Shown: positions 14,799 through 22,947, counted from the stretch's first letter. The stretch: DNA of 46,235 nucleotides from Candidatus Magasanikiibacteriota bacterium (GCA_003518365.1 DOYU01000012.1:23432-69666); one strand, 5' to 3'. Numbers and translations: made by a program. The notes: a model not told the origin generated them from the sequence alone.

Positions 14799-16607
14799 TT
14801 ATTCACCTTGTAATGACACCGTAAACTTCGTGTATCCATCAACAGAAACATTACTGTTCTCTGCCTCATATCCTGTAGCACTGACGGTCACAGCATACTC
14901 AGTTGCAGACAACCCACCAAAGTATACCTGACCTGGAGGCGTACAACTGTTTGTGTAGGTCAATGATATGTTTGAAATGGTGGGGGTGGAGGTGGTCGAG
15001 GCAGTACTCAGGTATGCCATATATCGCATATAGCGGTCCCCATCATGCACGTCTGAAATGACCGTACTGCCAGGAGTATAATACGTCCCAGCTGTACCAT
15101 CCGGACCAAGATACTCCCAAGAAGAGGGACTCGTACTCGATGCTGTAGCTATGTGAAATTGCACTGAGTTTATACCTGTTTCGGGTGGCTGACTGAGTGG
15201 CTCCCAAATAATATTTTGATATGTTGCATCAAGCCCAAGATCAAACGTAGAAGACTCTACCCACCCGGACGATGCATACTCACCCGCAATTTGTCGAAGG
15301 GTCATATTCCCAACAGATGACAACACATCTACATTGCTATCATCATCAAAAAATCGTGTATTGTCTCCAATCATTTCTTGTCCAGATCCACCAGACCAGT
15401 CGGTCTGCCCTACCGTTCCAACGCCAGTCACTTTCTCTTCACTATAACTCGTAGAGGTAACCAACACCGTGGCATTTGCAATCGGCTGGCCGGTGACACT
15501 GTCCACTACATCCACACGAAGTGCGTGCGTGGTCGCTGTGCCGAGAATCAGCTGCACTGGTTGCGACACACCAGGAAGCAAATCAATACGTTCATTGGGG
15601 ATAGAACCTATAATATCATAACCAGTTACATCAAACTGATACGTATCCCAAACAAGATCACTAAATAAATACTCCCCACTTCCATTTGTCGTGACATCTT
15701 GATCGACGGTATATACATCCGGCGTTATGCCAATACGCTTTGTCCCGACCAATGACACATCTGTCGAACCTACTGGCACACAGGACGCATTGAGTGTCTC
15801 GACACTCATGTCAGCGACAAGGTCGATAGAAAAAGTCATTTCTATAACGTTTTGCGCAATCACCGTACCAAATGGTTTTGCCGGATTTGGATTTGAGACC
15901 GTCGAAGATACCGTTTGATCTGTGGTGTAACCTTCTTTTGTCACAGTGATAGCATATGTTTCTATGCCTGCAGCCAAATCCACAATTGCCAAATGTCCAT
16001 CATTGTCAGTCGTATCATAAAAATCGTATGTAGGGTCAGTAGCTGTCGACACCACATGCACAGTGGCACCTTGGACAGCATGCCCATTTGCATCAAATAC
16101 TTCTACAAAAAGTGCCCCGTGAGTAGGATCTCCTTCAAGATATTTTGGCGCAATGTACGTACTCATGATCACAGGCTCTTTCTGATGGCAACTCGTACAG
16201 ATGACTGAAATATCTACCAATTTGTAATCAGCAGGAGACAAATCTTGCGGCTCTCCATCTATAGTCCCATCAAACGGATCGTCGATATTACGAATTGTAC
16301 GGGTGATTTCAAAATCAATACTGTTGCGTGTCGTTGTCACAGTACGTTCAAGCAGACCAGACGGACTTCCATTGATAATACCCACATCATAAAATGACAT
16401 GTTTCGAATACTCTCAATTTGTTCGTTCAGGAGTGATGTTTCGATAATACGTACTCGAGAATTGTACACAAGTTTGAACACAAACTGAATCCCCGAATAA
16501 ATGCCAATCGCAAAAATAGCAAAAATTCCTACGGCAACGACAATTTCGAGGAGGGTGAAACCATGTTTGTGCTTTGCGGTATAATTTTTTGTATGTGAGG
16601 ATTGCAT
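14799..16607 (-). CDS. Very long prepilin with Ig-like (carboxypeptidase-regulatory-like) repeats
   Basis: 602 residues. A 16-residue basic leader precedes G16|FTLLEIVVAVGIFAI, a clear class III prepilin site with Glu5, followed by a helix to about residue 45. Unusually for a pilin, about 500 residues of tandem beta-sandwich domains follow. One (about 145-220) reads GALFVEVFDANGHAVQGATV then GYTTDQT. Another reads HALRVDVVDSVTGQPIANAT. A third ends GLSATEYAVTVSATGYEAEN. These match the carboxypeptidase regulatory-like/CnaB pattern (x-V-x-D-x-x-G-x-P-V-x-x-A-x-V). Two cysteines lie close together (CTSC). It is the first gene of the pilus-like set and probably forms a tip or adhesin subunit, which is inference. 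Confidence 0.83.
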   Translation of the reverse strand: MQSSHTKNYTAKHKHGFTLLEIVVAVGIFAIFAIGIYSGIQFVFKLVYNSRVRIIETSLLNEQIESIRNMSFYDVGIINGSPSGLLERTVTTTRNSIDFEITRTIRNIDDPFDGTIDGEPQDLSPADYKLVDISVICTSCHQKEPVIMSTYIAPKYLEGDPTHGALFVEVFDANGHAVQGATVHVVSTATDPTYDFYDTTDNDGHLAIVDLAAGIETYAITVTKEGYTTDQTVSSTVSNPNPAKPFGTVIAQNVIEMTFSIDLVADMSVETLNASCVPVGSTDVSLVGTKRIGITPDVYTVDQDVTTNGSGEYLFSDLVWDTYQFDVTGYDIIGSIPNERIDLLPGVSQPVQLILGTATTHALRVDVVDSVTGQPIANATVLVTSTSYSEEKVTGVGTVGQTDWSGGSGQEMIGDNTRFFDDDSNVDVLSSVGNMTLRQIAGEYASSGWVESSTFDLGLDATYQNIIWEPLSQPPETGINSVQFHIATASSTSPSSWEYLGPDGTAGTYYTPGSTVISDVHDGDRYMRYMAYLSTASTTSTPTISNISLTYTNSCTPPGQVYFGGLSATEYAVTVSATGYEAENSNVSVDGYTKFTVSLQGE

Positions 16608-16617
16608 GACAGGCGTT

Positions 16618-16700
16618 TATTCAGATAACAGATAGCAAATATCAGACAACAATCTAAAAAATATGTTATTTGTTATTTGTTATATGCTATTTGATTTCAA
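16618..16700. repeat. Degenerate AT-rich oligonucleotide repeats upstream of the prepilin cluster
   Basis: Two facing tracts: CAGATAACAGATAGCAAATA-type units at 16623-16650 and GTTATTTGTTATTTGTTATA-type units at 16663-16690. They are roughly inverted relative to each other. The leader and any promoter of the prepilin cluster must lie within or beside this tract; I could not pick one. Confidence 0.55.
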
Positions 16701-16707
16701 GTATATC

Positions 16708-16732
16708 AAAAAACTCCCAATAGAGGGAGTTT
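16708..16732 (-). terminator. Intrinsic terminator of the TrmB gene
   Basis: On the minus strand AAACTCCC (16732-16725) pairs with GGGAGTTT (within 16718-16708) around a six-base loop and runs into T. The hairpin begins at the stop codon. Confidence 0.7.
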
Positions 16733-17477
16733 ATTCTGGTAACAAATCCCAAATCATCTGAAACCAAATACGATAGGTTTCTGCAAGTTTTGGATGTATC
16801 ATCACAAATATCGTTCCATCTTCTCCAAAATTTCCAACACCTGCACTGGTAAACGTTACGACATAATCACCAAACACATCGACCACACCAGGCGTAGCAC
16901 ATCCTTCTGGTAAAAATTTGTACGTACCACCAACCTGATCTAGTACTTGTGGCAATTCTATTTTTACACGAGGATCATACAATGTTTTGTATGTCAGATT
17001 TTTTTTCTGCATGGTCTTTTGAAATTCTTTCAAAAAAATATCTTCTATGCCAGGCGTAAACCACAATCCTTTTGCTCCCAAAAAATACGTATCTTCCCCA
17101 ACACGAACCATGTCACGCATATAATTTTTGTATCCTTCTATTCCTTTATAGATGTATGCAGCCTCAGTAGGAGGATCTTGTTCATACAAATCATGCAGAA
17201 TAGGAAGAACATCTGTCAATTTTTTTTCTTTTTCTTTCAACACTTCCAATAACTTGTCTGGGTTTACCGCTTGAAATATATGTTCTTTCGTATGAAAAAT
17301 ACGAAAAACGAGCCCTTTTTTGATAAGTCTGTTGAGTGTGTCATACACATTGCGTCTCGGCACGTTTGCATGAAGAGAAATAGTCGTCGCACTTGTTTCT
17401 CCTGTGGATAAGAGAGTCTCGTATATCTTTGCTTCATTTGGAGAAAGCCCTATTTCTTGCAAAATTTCGCTGTACAT
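16731..17477 (-). CDS. TrmB-family transcriptional regulator 1
   Basis: 248 residues. The N-terminal winged helix (about 1-70) reads LQEIGLSPNEAKIYETLLST, then TISLHANVPRRNVYDTLNRL and IKKGLVFRI. This is the usual TrmB helix-turn-helix pattern. A coiled linker (LLEVLKEKEKKLTDVLPILH) follows, then an effector-like domain that includes YIYKGIEGYKNYMRDMV and FGDYVVTFTSAGVG. TrmB proteins in archaea and some bacteria sense sugars. A twin inverted repeat lies just upstream of the start (17499-17533), so autoregulation is likely. A second member of the family is at 36689. It is transcribed away from the plus-strand gene at 17652. Confidence 0.9.
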   Translation of the reverse strand: MYSEILQEIGLSPNEAKIYETLLSTGETSATTISLHANVPRRNVYDTLNRLIKKGLVFRIFHTKEHIFQAVNPDKLLEVLKEKEKKLTDVLPILHDLYEQDPPTEAAYIYKGIEGYKNYMRDMVRVGEDTYFLGAKGLWFTPGIEDIFLKEFQKTMQKKNLTYKTLYDPRVKIELPQVLDQVGGTYKFLPEGCATPGVVDVFGDYVVTFTSAGVGNFGEDGTIFVMIHPKLAETYRIWFQMIWDLLPE

Positions 17478-17498
17478 AGCTTTTTTACTTATTTTTTT

Positions 17499-17533
17499 AT
17501 GGTGATACTCCTCACCATAGGGTGATATTTCAC
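17499..17533. promoter_or_regulatory. Tandem operator, probably for TrmB autoregulation
   Basis: Two similar inverted repeats lie 20 bases apart, about two helical turns. One is ATGGTGA/TCACCAT (17499-17505 and 17512-17518, six-base spacer). The other is GGTGATATTTCAC (17521-17533), whose halves are GTGA/TCAC. Both lie between the -10 element and the TrmB start codon, where a bound repressor would block transcription. Confidence 0.6.
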
Positions 17534-17539
17534 ACGTAT

Positions 17540-17568
17540 AGTTTATCCTGTAGGGTTTACCTTGTCAA
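17540..17568 (-). promoter_or_regulatory. Sigma70-type promoter of TrmB 1
   Basis: On the minus strand a perfect TTGACA (17568-17563) and TAAACT (17545-17540) are 17 bases apart. The expected start is near 17533, at the edge of the operator. Confidence 0.65.
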
Positions 17569-17651
17569 TCCACAAAGGAAGCGGATGACATCGTCAAGTC
17601 TGTGCTCGCAGAGAACCCCTGACTCCACGTAAGTAAATTGGAGGGATACCG

Positions 17652-18029
17652 TTGATAATACTCGTGTGTACAAACAGCGATGCCTTGTATGTACTCCTTA
17701 CGAGTGCAATGAAGAATCAGCTGAAGGACGAAAATAATGGTCACCCCTGGTTCTCCCACTATCCAGGGACATCCCCCCCTGATGAAGCACGGTGTTTCCT
17801 TAATATATTCGGTGAATTGAAGTACGGATGCATTGTCATCATCTCCGAGAAGACCACAGAAGATGAGGAACAAAGCATAGGCCTAGCGTGGAAACGGTTA
17901 AATCTTGGAATACCCATCGTCTGGTGCGATGTAAAGAACGACGGCTCAGTGTGGTGGTTTAGAATATTTTCACCCAGGGATCCGTTCACGGTACTGGTAG
18001 AAAATATCCGAGGACTCATCAAAAAATGA
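17652..18029 (+). CDS. Unknown protein, receiver-like pattern, TTG start
   Basis: 125 residues. The start is a TTG, chosen because GGAGGG lies six bases before it and an in-frame TAA lies just upstream. The sequence alternates strands and helices: IILVCTNSDALYVLLTSAMK, then GCIVIISEKTTEDEEQSIGL, then GIPIVWCDVKND, WWFRIFSPRDPF and TVLVENIRGLIKK. The order of hydrophobic strands recalls a CheY-like receiver, but the acidic pocket and the phospho-acceptor Asp are not evident. I do not recognise a family. It lies alone between divergent TrmB and two hairpins, and is richer in GC than its surroundings. Confidence 0.6.
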   Translation: MIILVCTNSDALYVLLTSAMKNQLKDENNGHPWFSHYPGTSPPDEARCFLNIFGELKYGCIVIISEKTTEDEEQSIGLAWKRLNLGIPIVWCDVKNDGSVWWFRIFSPRDPFTVLVENIRGLIKK

Positions 18030-18037
18030 AAAGGAGT

Positions 18038-18073
18038 GGCGACCGACGTCGAGCACTTGCTCCGTCGGTCGCC
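18038..18073. repeat. GC-rich hairpin after the gene at 17652
   Basis: An 11-base perfect inverted repeat, GGCGACCGACG (18038-18048) with CGTCGGTCGCC (18063-18073). It follows the stop codon by eight bases and lacks its own T-run; the terminator after it supplies one. The bases just before it, AAAGGAGTG, also open the repeat at 12091. Confidence 0.75.
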
Positions 18074-18074
18074 C

Positions 18075-18116
18075 ACAAACAAAAACCCACGAATAAATTC
18101 GTGGGTTTTTGTTTGT
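18075..18116 (+). terminator. Intrinsic terminator (long A/T-flanked hairpin)
   Basis: A 19-base perfect stem (18075-18093 with 18098-18116) around TAAA. The core is CCCACGAA/TTCGTGGG, flanked by A-rich and T-rich arms, so it can act on both strands. It ends the transcript of the gene at 17652. Confidence 0.85.
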
Positions 18117-18176
18117 ACTATATATTTCGTATAAAAGAGTATATCAAAAATATACTCCTCGTTTCAAAAATTGAAT

Positions 18177-18208
18177 GAGGGACTCCGATCGCGTGATCGA
18201 AGTCCCTC
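18177..18208 (-). terminator. Hairpin terminator of the gene at 18241
   Basis: A 14-base stem with one mismatch (18177-18190 with 18195-18208) around GCGT. On the minus strand it is followed by ATTCAATTTTTG. It lies 32 bases after the stop of the gene at 18241. Confidence 0.65.
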
Positions 18209-18240
18209 TGCAGTGAAGACAGGTCTCTTGACAACGACTA

Positions 18241-19092
18241 TCAGCGCACCAGTGAATTCACAAACGCTGTCAGGGATTCAGGAACAGCGTCAACACCGTT
18301 GCTGATCTCTTTCCACTTTGTGCCCGATGAAGCATGTGCGGCAAACATGTCCATCAGCACGTCTTCATCGAGTGCCAACAACTGATGCAACACACAGTCC
18401 TCAGACGTTCTCATAAAACCAAACGGCGCAATGCTCTCCCTGGCGAGCCTATTGAACAAATCCAATGGCATGTACTCATGTAAATCCATACCAGTCACTT
18501 TTTTAAGCACACGGGCATGAAACACGGTACAATTTGATCCGTTTGGTGAGAGTGGCACACCATAGTGCGCAGACCAGCTCCGCGACTGGAACATAGGCAA
18601 CGGAATCTCCCCAGACTCATACGCTGCATATATCGTTTCAAGCAGTGAAAACTGCTGAGAAGAAAAGAGCGGCGTAATATCCAACTCATCCTGCACCCAC
18701 CGCCAATCCACAAGGTGGTTTCCCAAAAAACCAGGGATTCCATTTGCGAGATTTCTGTTCCCCTCCTCGGTGACGACACGACCAGGACCAATCAAATGTG
18801 GATATCGGTGGAGTCCAGCATTAAAATGGTACAACTGCCCTGAAAGAATGAGCTGAAAACCCCCCCACGGATCGCCTTGCCTGCCAGCATCGGTATACAG
18901 CACCCTACAGTGTAACGGATGCTTAGACAGACGAAGAATATGGATGATACGACGTAGCACACCATAAGCTATTGAAGGTTTTCCTTCCCAACAATAACCA
19001 GGAGAATCCTTTGGCGTTTTGAAACGCCGTTGCGCAGAAGGCACTATACACATGTGTGCATAGGATTCACAAGCACGAATAGTCTTCATCAT
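18241..19092 (-). CDS. Unknown conserved-looking protein with strong ribosome binding site
   Basis: 283 residues, with GGGAGGG five bases before the start. No signal peptide or membrane helix. The protein is rich in His, Trp and Tyr. Visible elements are IAYGVLRRIIHILRL, WGGFQLILSGQLYHFNAGLH, GPGRVVTEEGNRNL, then SPNGSNCTVFHARVLKKVTG. An NC-T-x-F-x-A-x-V-L pattern following a G-rich turn resembles the nucleophile helix of some papain-like (NlpC/DUF4105-type) enzymes. A matching His (HFNAG or HRYPH) precedes it, but this is only a weak resemblance. It forms a single-gene unit between two hairpin terminators. Composition differs from the pilin genes. I do not know its function. Confidence 0.6.
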   Translation of the reverse strand: MMKTIRACESYAHMCIVPSAQRRFKTPKDSPGYCWEGKPSIAYGVLRRIIHILRLSKHPLHCRVLYTDAGRQGDPWGGFQLILSGQLYHFNAGLHRYPHLIGPGRVVTEEGNRNLANGIPGFLGNHLVDWRWVQDELDITPLFSSQQFSLLETIYAAYESGEIPLPMFQSRSWSAHYGVPLSPNGSNCTVFHARVLKKVTGMDLHEYMPLDLFNRLARESIAPFGFMRTSEDCVLHQLLALDEDVLMDMFAAHASSGTKWKEISNGVDAVPESLTAFVNSLVR

Positions 19093-19125
19093 CTACCCTC
19101 CCAAAAAAACAAGTCTTGAAAACAA

Positions 19126-19151
19126 AACCCCTTCTCTCTCGAGAAGGGGTT
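19126..19151 (-). terminator. Intrinsic terminator of the coiled-coil gene
   Basis: An 11-base perfect stem (AACCCCTTCTC 19126-19136 with 19141-19151) around TCTC. On the minus strand it is followed by TTTTGTTTTC. The 124 bases between it and the gene hold nothing I can identify. Confidence 0.75.
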
Positions 19152-19275
19152 ACTTTTATAATTGAAAAATATCAAAGCAACACGTTCTCGAAAGAGGAAG
19201 TGTTGCGACGACGAATTGTGACGCTTTTTGAAAATTTCATAGTATTTGTACAGTATCATTCAATGCAGTCCCTTG

Positions 19276-19725
19276 TCAAATCGCTTCCATCACATCAGCA
19301 ATCATTCGGTCAATCAATCGCTCGGCTTCTGCCATCACATCGCCAACAAACTTCTGCTCTATCAAATCCTCCTGTTGCTCACGAATCAAATCTTCTCGCA
19401 TCGCAAGAAGTTCTTGTTGATGCCCAGAAATTTTTTTCTTGAGTTCATCGACTGCTTTTTGATCTTGTCTGAGGGAAGATGCATCATCATTGTCAGCAAG
19501 CTGTAATTGCTGGCGAAGCTGTTGAATTTGTTGCTTCACGGCATGCATGTTCATCACGATATTTTTCATCTGTTGCTTGCTCGACTTCACATCTTTGACA
19601 ATCATATCTGCACGCTCCATCGCTGCGGCAGCTTCGGCTTGTGCATCCATTTCAAATCGTTCTCGTGACGGTTCAACTTCTCTTCTTGCTTTTTCCAATT
19701 GTGATTCTGGGTGCTGTGGTTGCAT
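19276..19725 (-). CDS. Coiled-coil protein of unknown function
   Basis: I start at the ATG at 19725 (149 residues; 19734 is an alternative), because a terminator hairpin overlaps the longer frame. The protein is hydrophilic and almost wholly alpha-helical. It is rich in Gln, Glu and Lys with heptad spacing: ESQLEKARREVEPSRERFEM, MKNIVMNMHAVKQQIQQLRQ, KAVDELKKKISGHQQELLAM, EAERLIDRMIADVMEAI. No signal peptide or enzymatic motif. It could be a cytoplasmic scaffold or filament-associated protein. It lies downstream of an ABC exporter but is separated from it by a terminator. Confidence 0.65.
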   Translation of the reverse strand: MQPQHPESQLEKARREVEPSRERFEMDAQAEAAAAMERADMIVKDVKSSKQQMKNIVMNMHAVKQQIQQLRQQLQLADNDDASSLRQDQKAVDELKKKISGHQQELLAMREDLIREQQEDLIEQKFVGDVMAEAERLIDRMIADVMEAI

Positions 19726-19749
19726 AGTACACATATGGTAACACGACAA

Positions 19750-19788
19750 AACAAAAAACCACAAGCCTATCGCTCGTGGTTTTTTGTT
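19750..19788 (-). terminator. Intrinsic terminator of the ABC exporter
   Basis: A 17-base stem with one mismatch (19750-19766 with 19772-19788). The core is CCAC-x-AGC/GCTCGTGG, with A-rich and T-rich arms. It could work on both strands; the minus-strand ABC gene ends 65 bases before it. Confidence 0.8.
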
Positions 19789-19844
19789 CTTGTTACGTGT
19801 TATGTGTTTTGTGTCCCGCAAAGTGGGATCCCGCTTTGCGGGAC
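19789..19844. repeat. TTACGTGTTATGTG repeat tract and GTCCCGC hairpin
   Basis: The tract TTGTTACGTGTTATGTG continues as TTTTGTG and runs into an 11-base perfect inverted repeat: GTCCCGCAAAG (19813-19823) with CTTTGCGGGAC (19834-19844). The same TACGTGTTTCGTGTTACGTG motif occurs at 38350. Confidence 0.7.
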
Positions 19845-19853
19845 TACGTGAAA

Positions 19854-21626
19854 TTACTCTCCAATAAACGTCCCCGCTTGCAAATCCCAGAGCTTCCTAT
19901 AAAACCCATGCTTCTTACGAACAAGCTGCTTATGCGTGCCATCTTCTACAATCTCACCATCTTCGATCACAAGAATACGATCCATCGACATGATGGTTGA
20001 TAAGCGATGCGCAATCACAATAACGGTTTTATTTTTCATCAGATTATGAAGCGCGTCTTGAATCAATTTTTCTGATTCAGAATCCAGACTTGATGTTGCT
20101 TCGTCGAGAATAAGAATCGGTGCATTTTTCAGAATCGCGCGCGCGATCGCAACACGTTGCCGTTCACCACCAGAGAGTTTTACCCCACGTTCTCCGACAT
20201 AGGTTTCATACTTTTCTGGAAAGCTCTCAATGAATTCATGCGCATGCGCAAGCCGTGCCGCCTCGTAGACTTCTTCATCAGTTGCCTCTGGTCGCCCATA
20301 GCGAATATTATCAATCAACGTTCGATGAAAAAGAATAGGATCCTGTGGCACATAGCTCACATGCTGCCACAGACTCTCAAGTGTGACATGAAGAATAGAC
20401 TGTCCATCAATTTTCAGCGTACCGCGCGTCACATCGTGCGTTCTGAGCAACAATTTTACAATAGTAGACTTCCCTGCCCCCGAGTGTCCGACAAGTGCAA
20501 GACGCTGTCCTGCAGGAATCGTAAGATCAAATTTTTTGATAATTGATCTGGTCTTATTGTATTGAAAAGATACCGTATCAAACACAATTTCTCCCTTTGT
20601 GACGACCAATGGCGCTGCATTCAGACTATCTTTGATCTCATGCGGCGTTTCGAAAATCTCAGTCATTTCTTCTGCGTCAGCGAGACTTTCGTAATAATCA
20701 CGGATGTATCTGCCCACATCCCAGAGCTTATGGAAGAGTCCAATCACATATGTCTGGATGAGGAAGAAATCACCAATCGTCAGTTGCCCTTTTTGCCAAA
20801 AAATGACAGCAATATACATCATGCCAAATTCAAGAAGAAACATGAGCAGCACTTGGATTGTTTCGAAGATCTGTCCGAGATTCCATGTGAGTGTATTCAA
20901 ATACCGAAGTCGTTCTGATACATTGCCGAAATACGTTTTTTCTCGTTCATACCCATTAAACAATTTTACATTTTCATGATTGGTAATCGTATCAGCGAGG
21001 ACGCCTGTCTGTTTTGAATCTTGTTCACTGCGCATGATGTCATACTTCAGCTTATACATGCTCCAAAAATAATTCATCACCACAAAGACAACGACCCATG
21101 CTGCCACAGCCGCAGCAAAAATCCAATTATTCAATGACAAAACAATCATGATGACTATCAAATCCACCACGATACGAATAAAATTGAACGTCACCAAATC
21201 TGCAATTTTTTCAAAGGAGCGAGAAAATTTATTCACGCGCTTGACGAGTGCCCCAACAAAATTGTTATGAAAAAAAGATGGCGCGTGTTTATGCAAATAC
21301 GCAAAACATGTGTTCGACAAATCTCGCATCACGCGCGGCTGGAAATAACTGTTCACAAAAAGTAAAATCCGCCAAATAAGCCAGCTCAGTCCAAACAACG
21401 CAAGAATTTTAAACAAAATCGTGATAAGCTCCTGAGCCACTTCAGGGCTGGGCCCACTTGCTGTCTGGAGGACATTAAAAAAATCCCTATACAGAAGCGC
21501 AGGAAGCAAATTGACAACAGAGCCGGCAATAATGCCAAAAATAACAACAAACAACGCCACAGGATAGCGCTTTGCATGCTGCCAAAATATTTGATATGTT
21601 CGCTTGGTCACTCGTTTCATAAACAT
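19854..21626 (-). CDS. ABC exporter, fused permease and ATPase
   Basis: 590 residues with an N-terminal type IV (MsbA-like) transmembrane domain of six helices (about 1-320) and a C-terminal ATPase. The ATPase shows Walker A GHSGAGKST (about residue 380), Q-loop YVPQDPILFHRTL, signature LSGGERQRVAIARA (about 485), Walker B ILILDEATSSLD, and the switch histidine in AHRLST. All catalytic residues are intact, so a homodimer would be active. Substrates of this group include lipids, peptides and drugs; nothing here tells which. It may also be read as a half-transporter. A TATAAT-like -10 lies at 21688-21693 on the minus strand without a good -35. Confidence 0.92.
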   Translation of the reverse strand: MFMKRVTKRTYQIFWQHAKRYPVALFVVIFGIIAGSVVNLLPALLYRDFFNVLQTASGPSPEVAQELITILFKILALFGLSWLIWRILLFVNSYFQPRVMRDLSNTCFAYLHKHAPSFFHNNFVGALVKRVNKFSRSFEKIADLVTFNFIRIVVDLIVIMIVLSLNNWIFAAAVAAWVVVFVVMNYFWSMYKLKYDIMRSEQDSKQTGVLADTITNHENVKLFNGYEREKTYFGNVSERLRYLNTLTWNLGQIFETIQVLLMFLLEFGMMYIAVIFWQKGQLTIGDFFLIQTYVIGLFHKLWDVGRYIRDYYESLADAEEMTEIFETPHEIKDSLNAAPLVVTKGEIVFDTVSFQYNKTRSIIKKFDLTIPAGQRLALVGHSGAGKSTIVKLLLRTHDVTRGTLKIDGQSILHVTLESLWQHVSYVPQDPILFHRTLIDNIRYGRPEATDEEVYEAARLAHAHEFIESFPEKYETYVGERGVKLSGGERQRVAIARAILKNAPILILDEATSSLDSESEKLIQDALHNLMKNKTVIVIAHRLSTIMSMDRILVIEDGEIVEDGTHKQLVRKKHGFYRKLWDLQAGTFIGE

Positions 21627-21750
21627 AAAACCGCCCTCAATACCTAGGCGGATTCGCCAATACTTGTATAGAAAGGGTATTCATTCTATTATAGAAGACG
21701 GAGAAAACCCCGTTTTGTTACAGAAAACGGCTAATCTTAGATAAATTCCC
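21627..21750. promoter_or_regulatory. Spacer between divergent ABC and kinase genes
   Basis: Contains a hairpin CCGTTTT/AAAACGG (21710-21716 with 21724-21730) and the candidate minus-strand -10 TATAAT at 21688-21693. The full spacer runs to 21881 and includes the repeat at 21751. Confidence 0.4.
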
Positions 21751-21784
21751 AATTTTCAGGGCACACTGATGCTTTAGTACTAAT
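21751..21784 (+). repeat. 34-base repeat element, copy 1 (upstream of the PfkB kinase)
   Basis: Matches the copy at 22846-22879 in 32 of 34 positions. The shared phrase is CACTGATGCTTTAG, flanked by TTTTCAGGG and ACTAAT. In both places it is followed by 70-100 bases of AT-rich degenerate sequence and then a start codon. Confidence 0.8.
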
Positions 21785-21881
21785 TTCAAATTACCCAATA
21801 AAATGCCAAATTTGCCTTATTTATGCATTTTATTTGAAATTTTGCATTAGAAATTTTGAATTTTCATTAATACCCAATGTT

Positions 21882-22823
21882 ATGTCACAACCAATCTTAA
21901 TCTCCGGATCCCTCGCATACGATTACATCATGGACTTCCCAGACAGCTTCAAAAACCATATTCTGCCAGATCACATTCACATGCTGAATGTCAGTTTTGT
22001 CGTCGACAAACTCGAAAAAAATTTTGGTGGCACTGCCGGCAACATCGGCTACACCATGAAACTCCTCGACGGCAACCCAATTGTCTTTGCGTCACTCGGA
22101 AAAGATGCTGATACATATCTTGATCATTTCAAAACACTGGAAATGAATACTTCATATATTCGTACGAGCAAAGAACTCTTCACATCTTCTGCATATATCA
22201 CGACAGATAAAGACGACAATCAGATTACCGCCTTTTACCCAGGAGCTGGCAATGAATCAACAGAATTGCATGTATCTGATGTTACAGAAAAACCAACGTT
22301 TGCCATCATCGGACCGAGTGCAAAAGAAGTCATGATCCAGCATGCAAAAGAATGTTATGAAGCAAAGATTCCCTTTTGTTTTGATCCAGGTCAACAAATC
22401 ACCACACTCTCGCCACAAGAACTTATGGCAATTATAGGGCAAGCGACGTTCTTGATTGGCAATGATTATGAAATGAAACTGATGGAAGAAAAAACTGGAT
22501 GGGATGGCCGAGAAATTTTGAATCATGTTGAGGTATTGGTCACCACGCTAGGCAGTAAAGGATCTGTGATCACTACAAAAGAGGAACTGATCGAAATTCC
22601 AGCGCCAGCAGCAGAATCTGTCGAAGACCCAACCGGCGCAGGCGACGCCTACCGCGCAGGATTCTTTTCTGCGTATGCAAAAGGAAAAGATTTGAAAACA
22701 TGCGGACAGATAGGATCCGTCGCAGCACTCTACGCAATAGAAAAATACGGGACACAGAATCATGCGTTTACTTTGGAAGAATTTGAACAGCGTTTTGAAC
22801 GGGTGTACGGTCTCCAAAGTTAA
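21882..22823 (+). CDS. PfkB-family carbohydrate/nucleoside kinase, probably adenosine kinase
   Basis: I start at the ATG at 21882 (313 residues), where similarity begins with QPILISGSLAYDYIMDF. Family landmarks are NFGGTAGNIGYTMKLL with GKDADTYLDHFK (substrate site), and DPTGAGDAYRAGFFSAYAKG (about residue 249, the anion hole and catalytic Asp). The bacterial PfkB layout with GGTAGNIGY and the lack of a fructose-6-phosphate motif favour a ribokinase-like or adenosine-kinase-like enzyme. A SAH hydrolase gene lies 6 kb downstream on the same strand. It makes adenosine, so phosphorylating adenosine to AMP is a sensible role. That choice is inference. Copies of one repeat lie on both sides. Confidence 0.86.
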   Translation: MSQPILISGSLAYDYIMDFPDSFKNHILPDHIHMLNVSFVVDKLEKNFGGTAGNIGYTMKLLDGNPIVFASLGKDADTYLDHFKTLEMNTSYIRTSKELFTSSAYITTDKDDNQITAFYPGAGNESTELHVSDVTEKPTFAIIGPSAKEVMIQHAKECYEAKIPFCFDPGQQITTLSPQELMAIIGQATFLIGNDYEMKLMEEKTGWDGREILNHVEVLVTTLGSKGSVITTKEELIEIPAPAAESVEDPTGAGDAYRAGFFSAYAKGKDLKTCGQIGSVAALYAIEKYGTQNHAFTLEEFEQRFERVYGLQS

Positions 22824-22845
22824 AAATTCAAAATTCCTAATTTCA

Positions 22846-22879
22846 AATTTTCAGGGTACACTGATGCTTTAGCACTAAT
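22846..22879 (+). repeat. 34-base repeat element, copy 2 (upstream of the HD hydrolase)
   Basis: Second copy of the element at 21751, in the same orientation. It begins 23 bases after the kinase stop and 69 bases separate its end from the HD gene start. Preceded by the degenerate CAAAATTCCTAATTTC tract. Confidence 0.8.
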
Positions 22880-22947
22880 AAAATTCCAAACATTTTTATT
22901 TGTCATTTTATTTTGAATTATGAATTTGTCATTTGAAATTAATTCGT

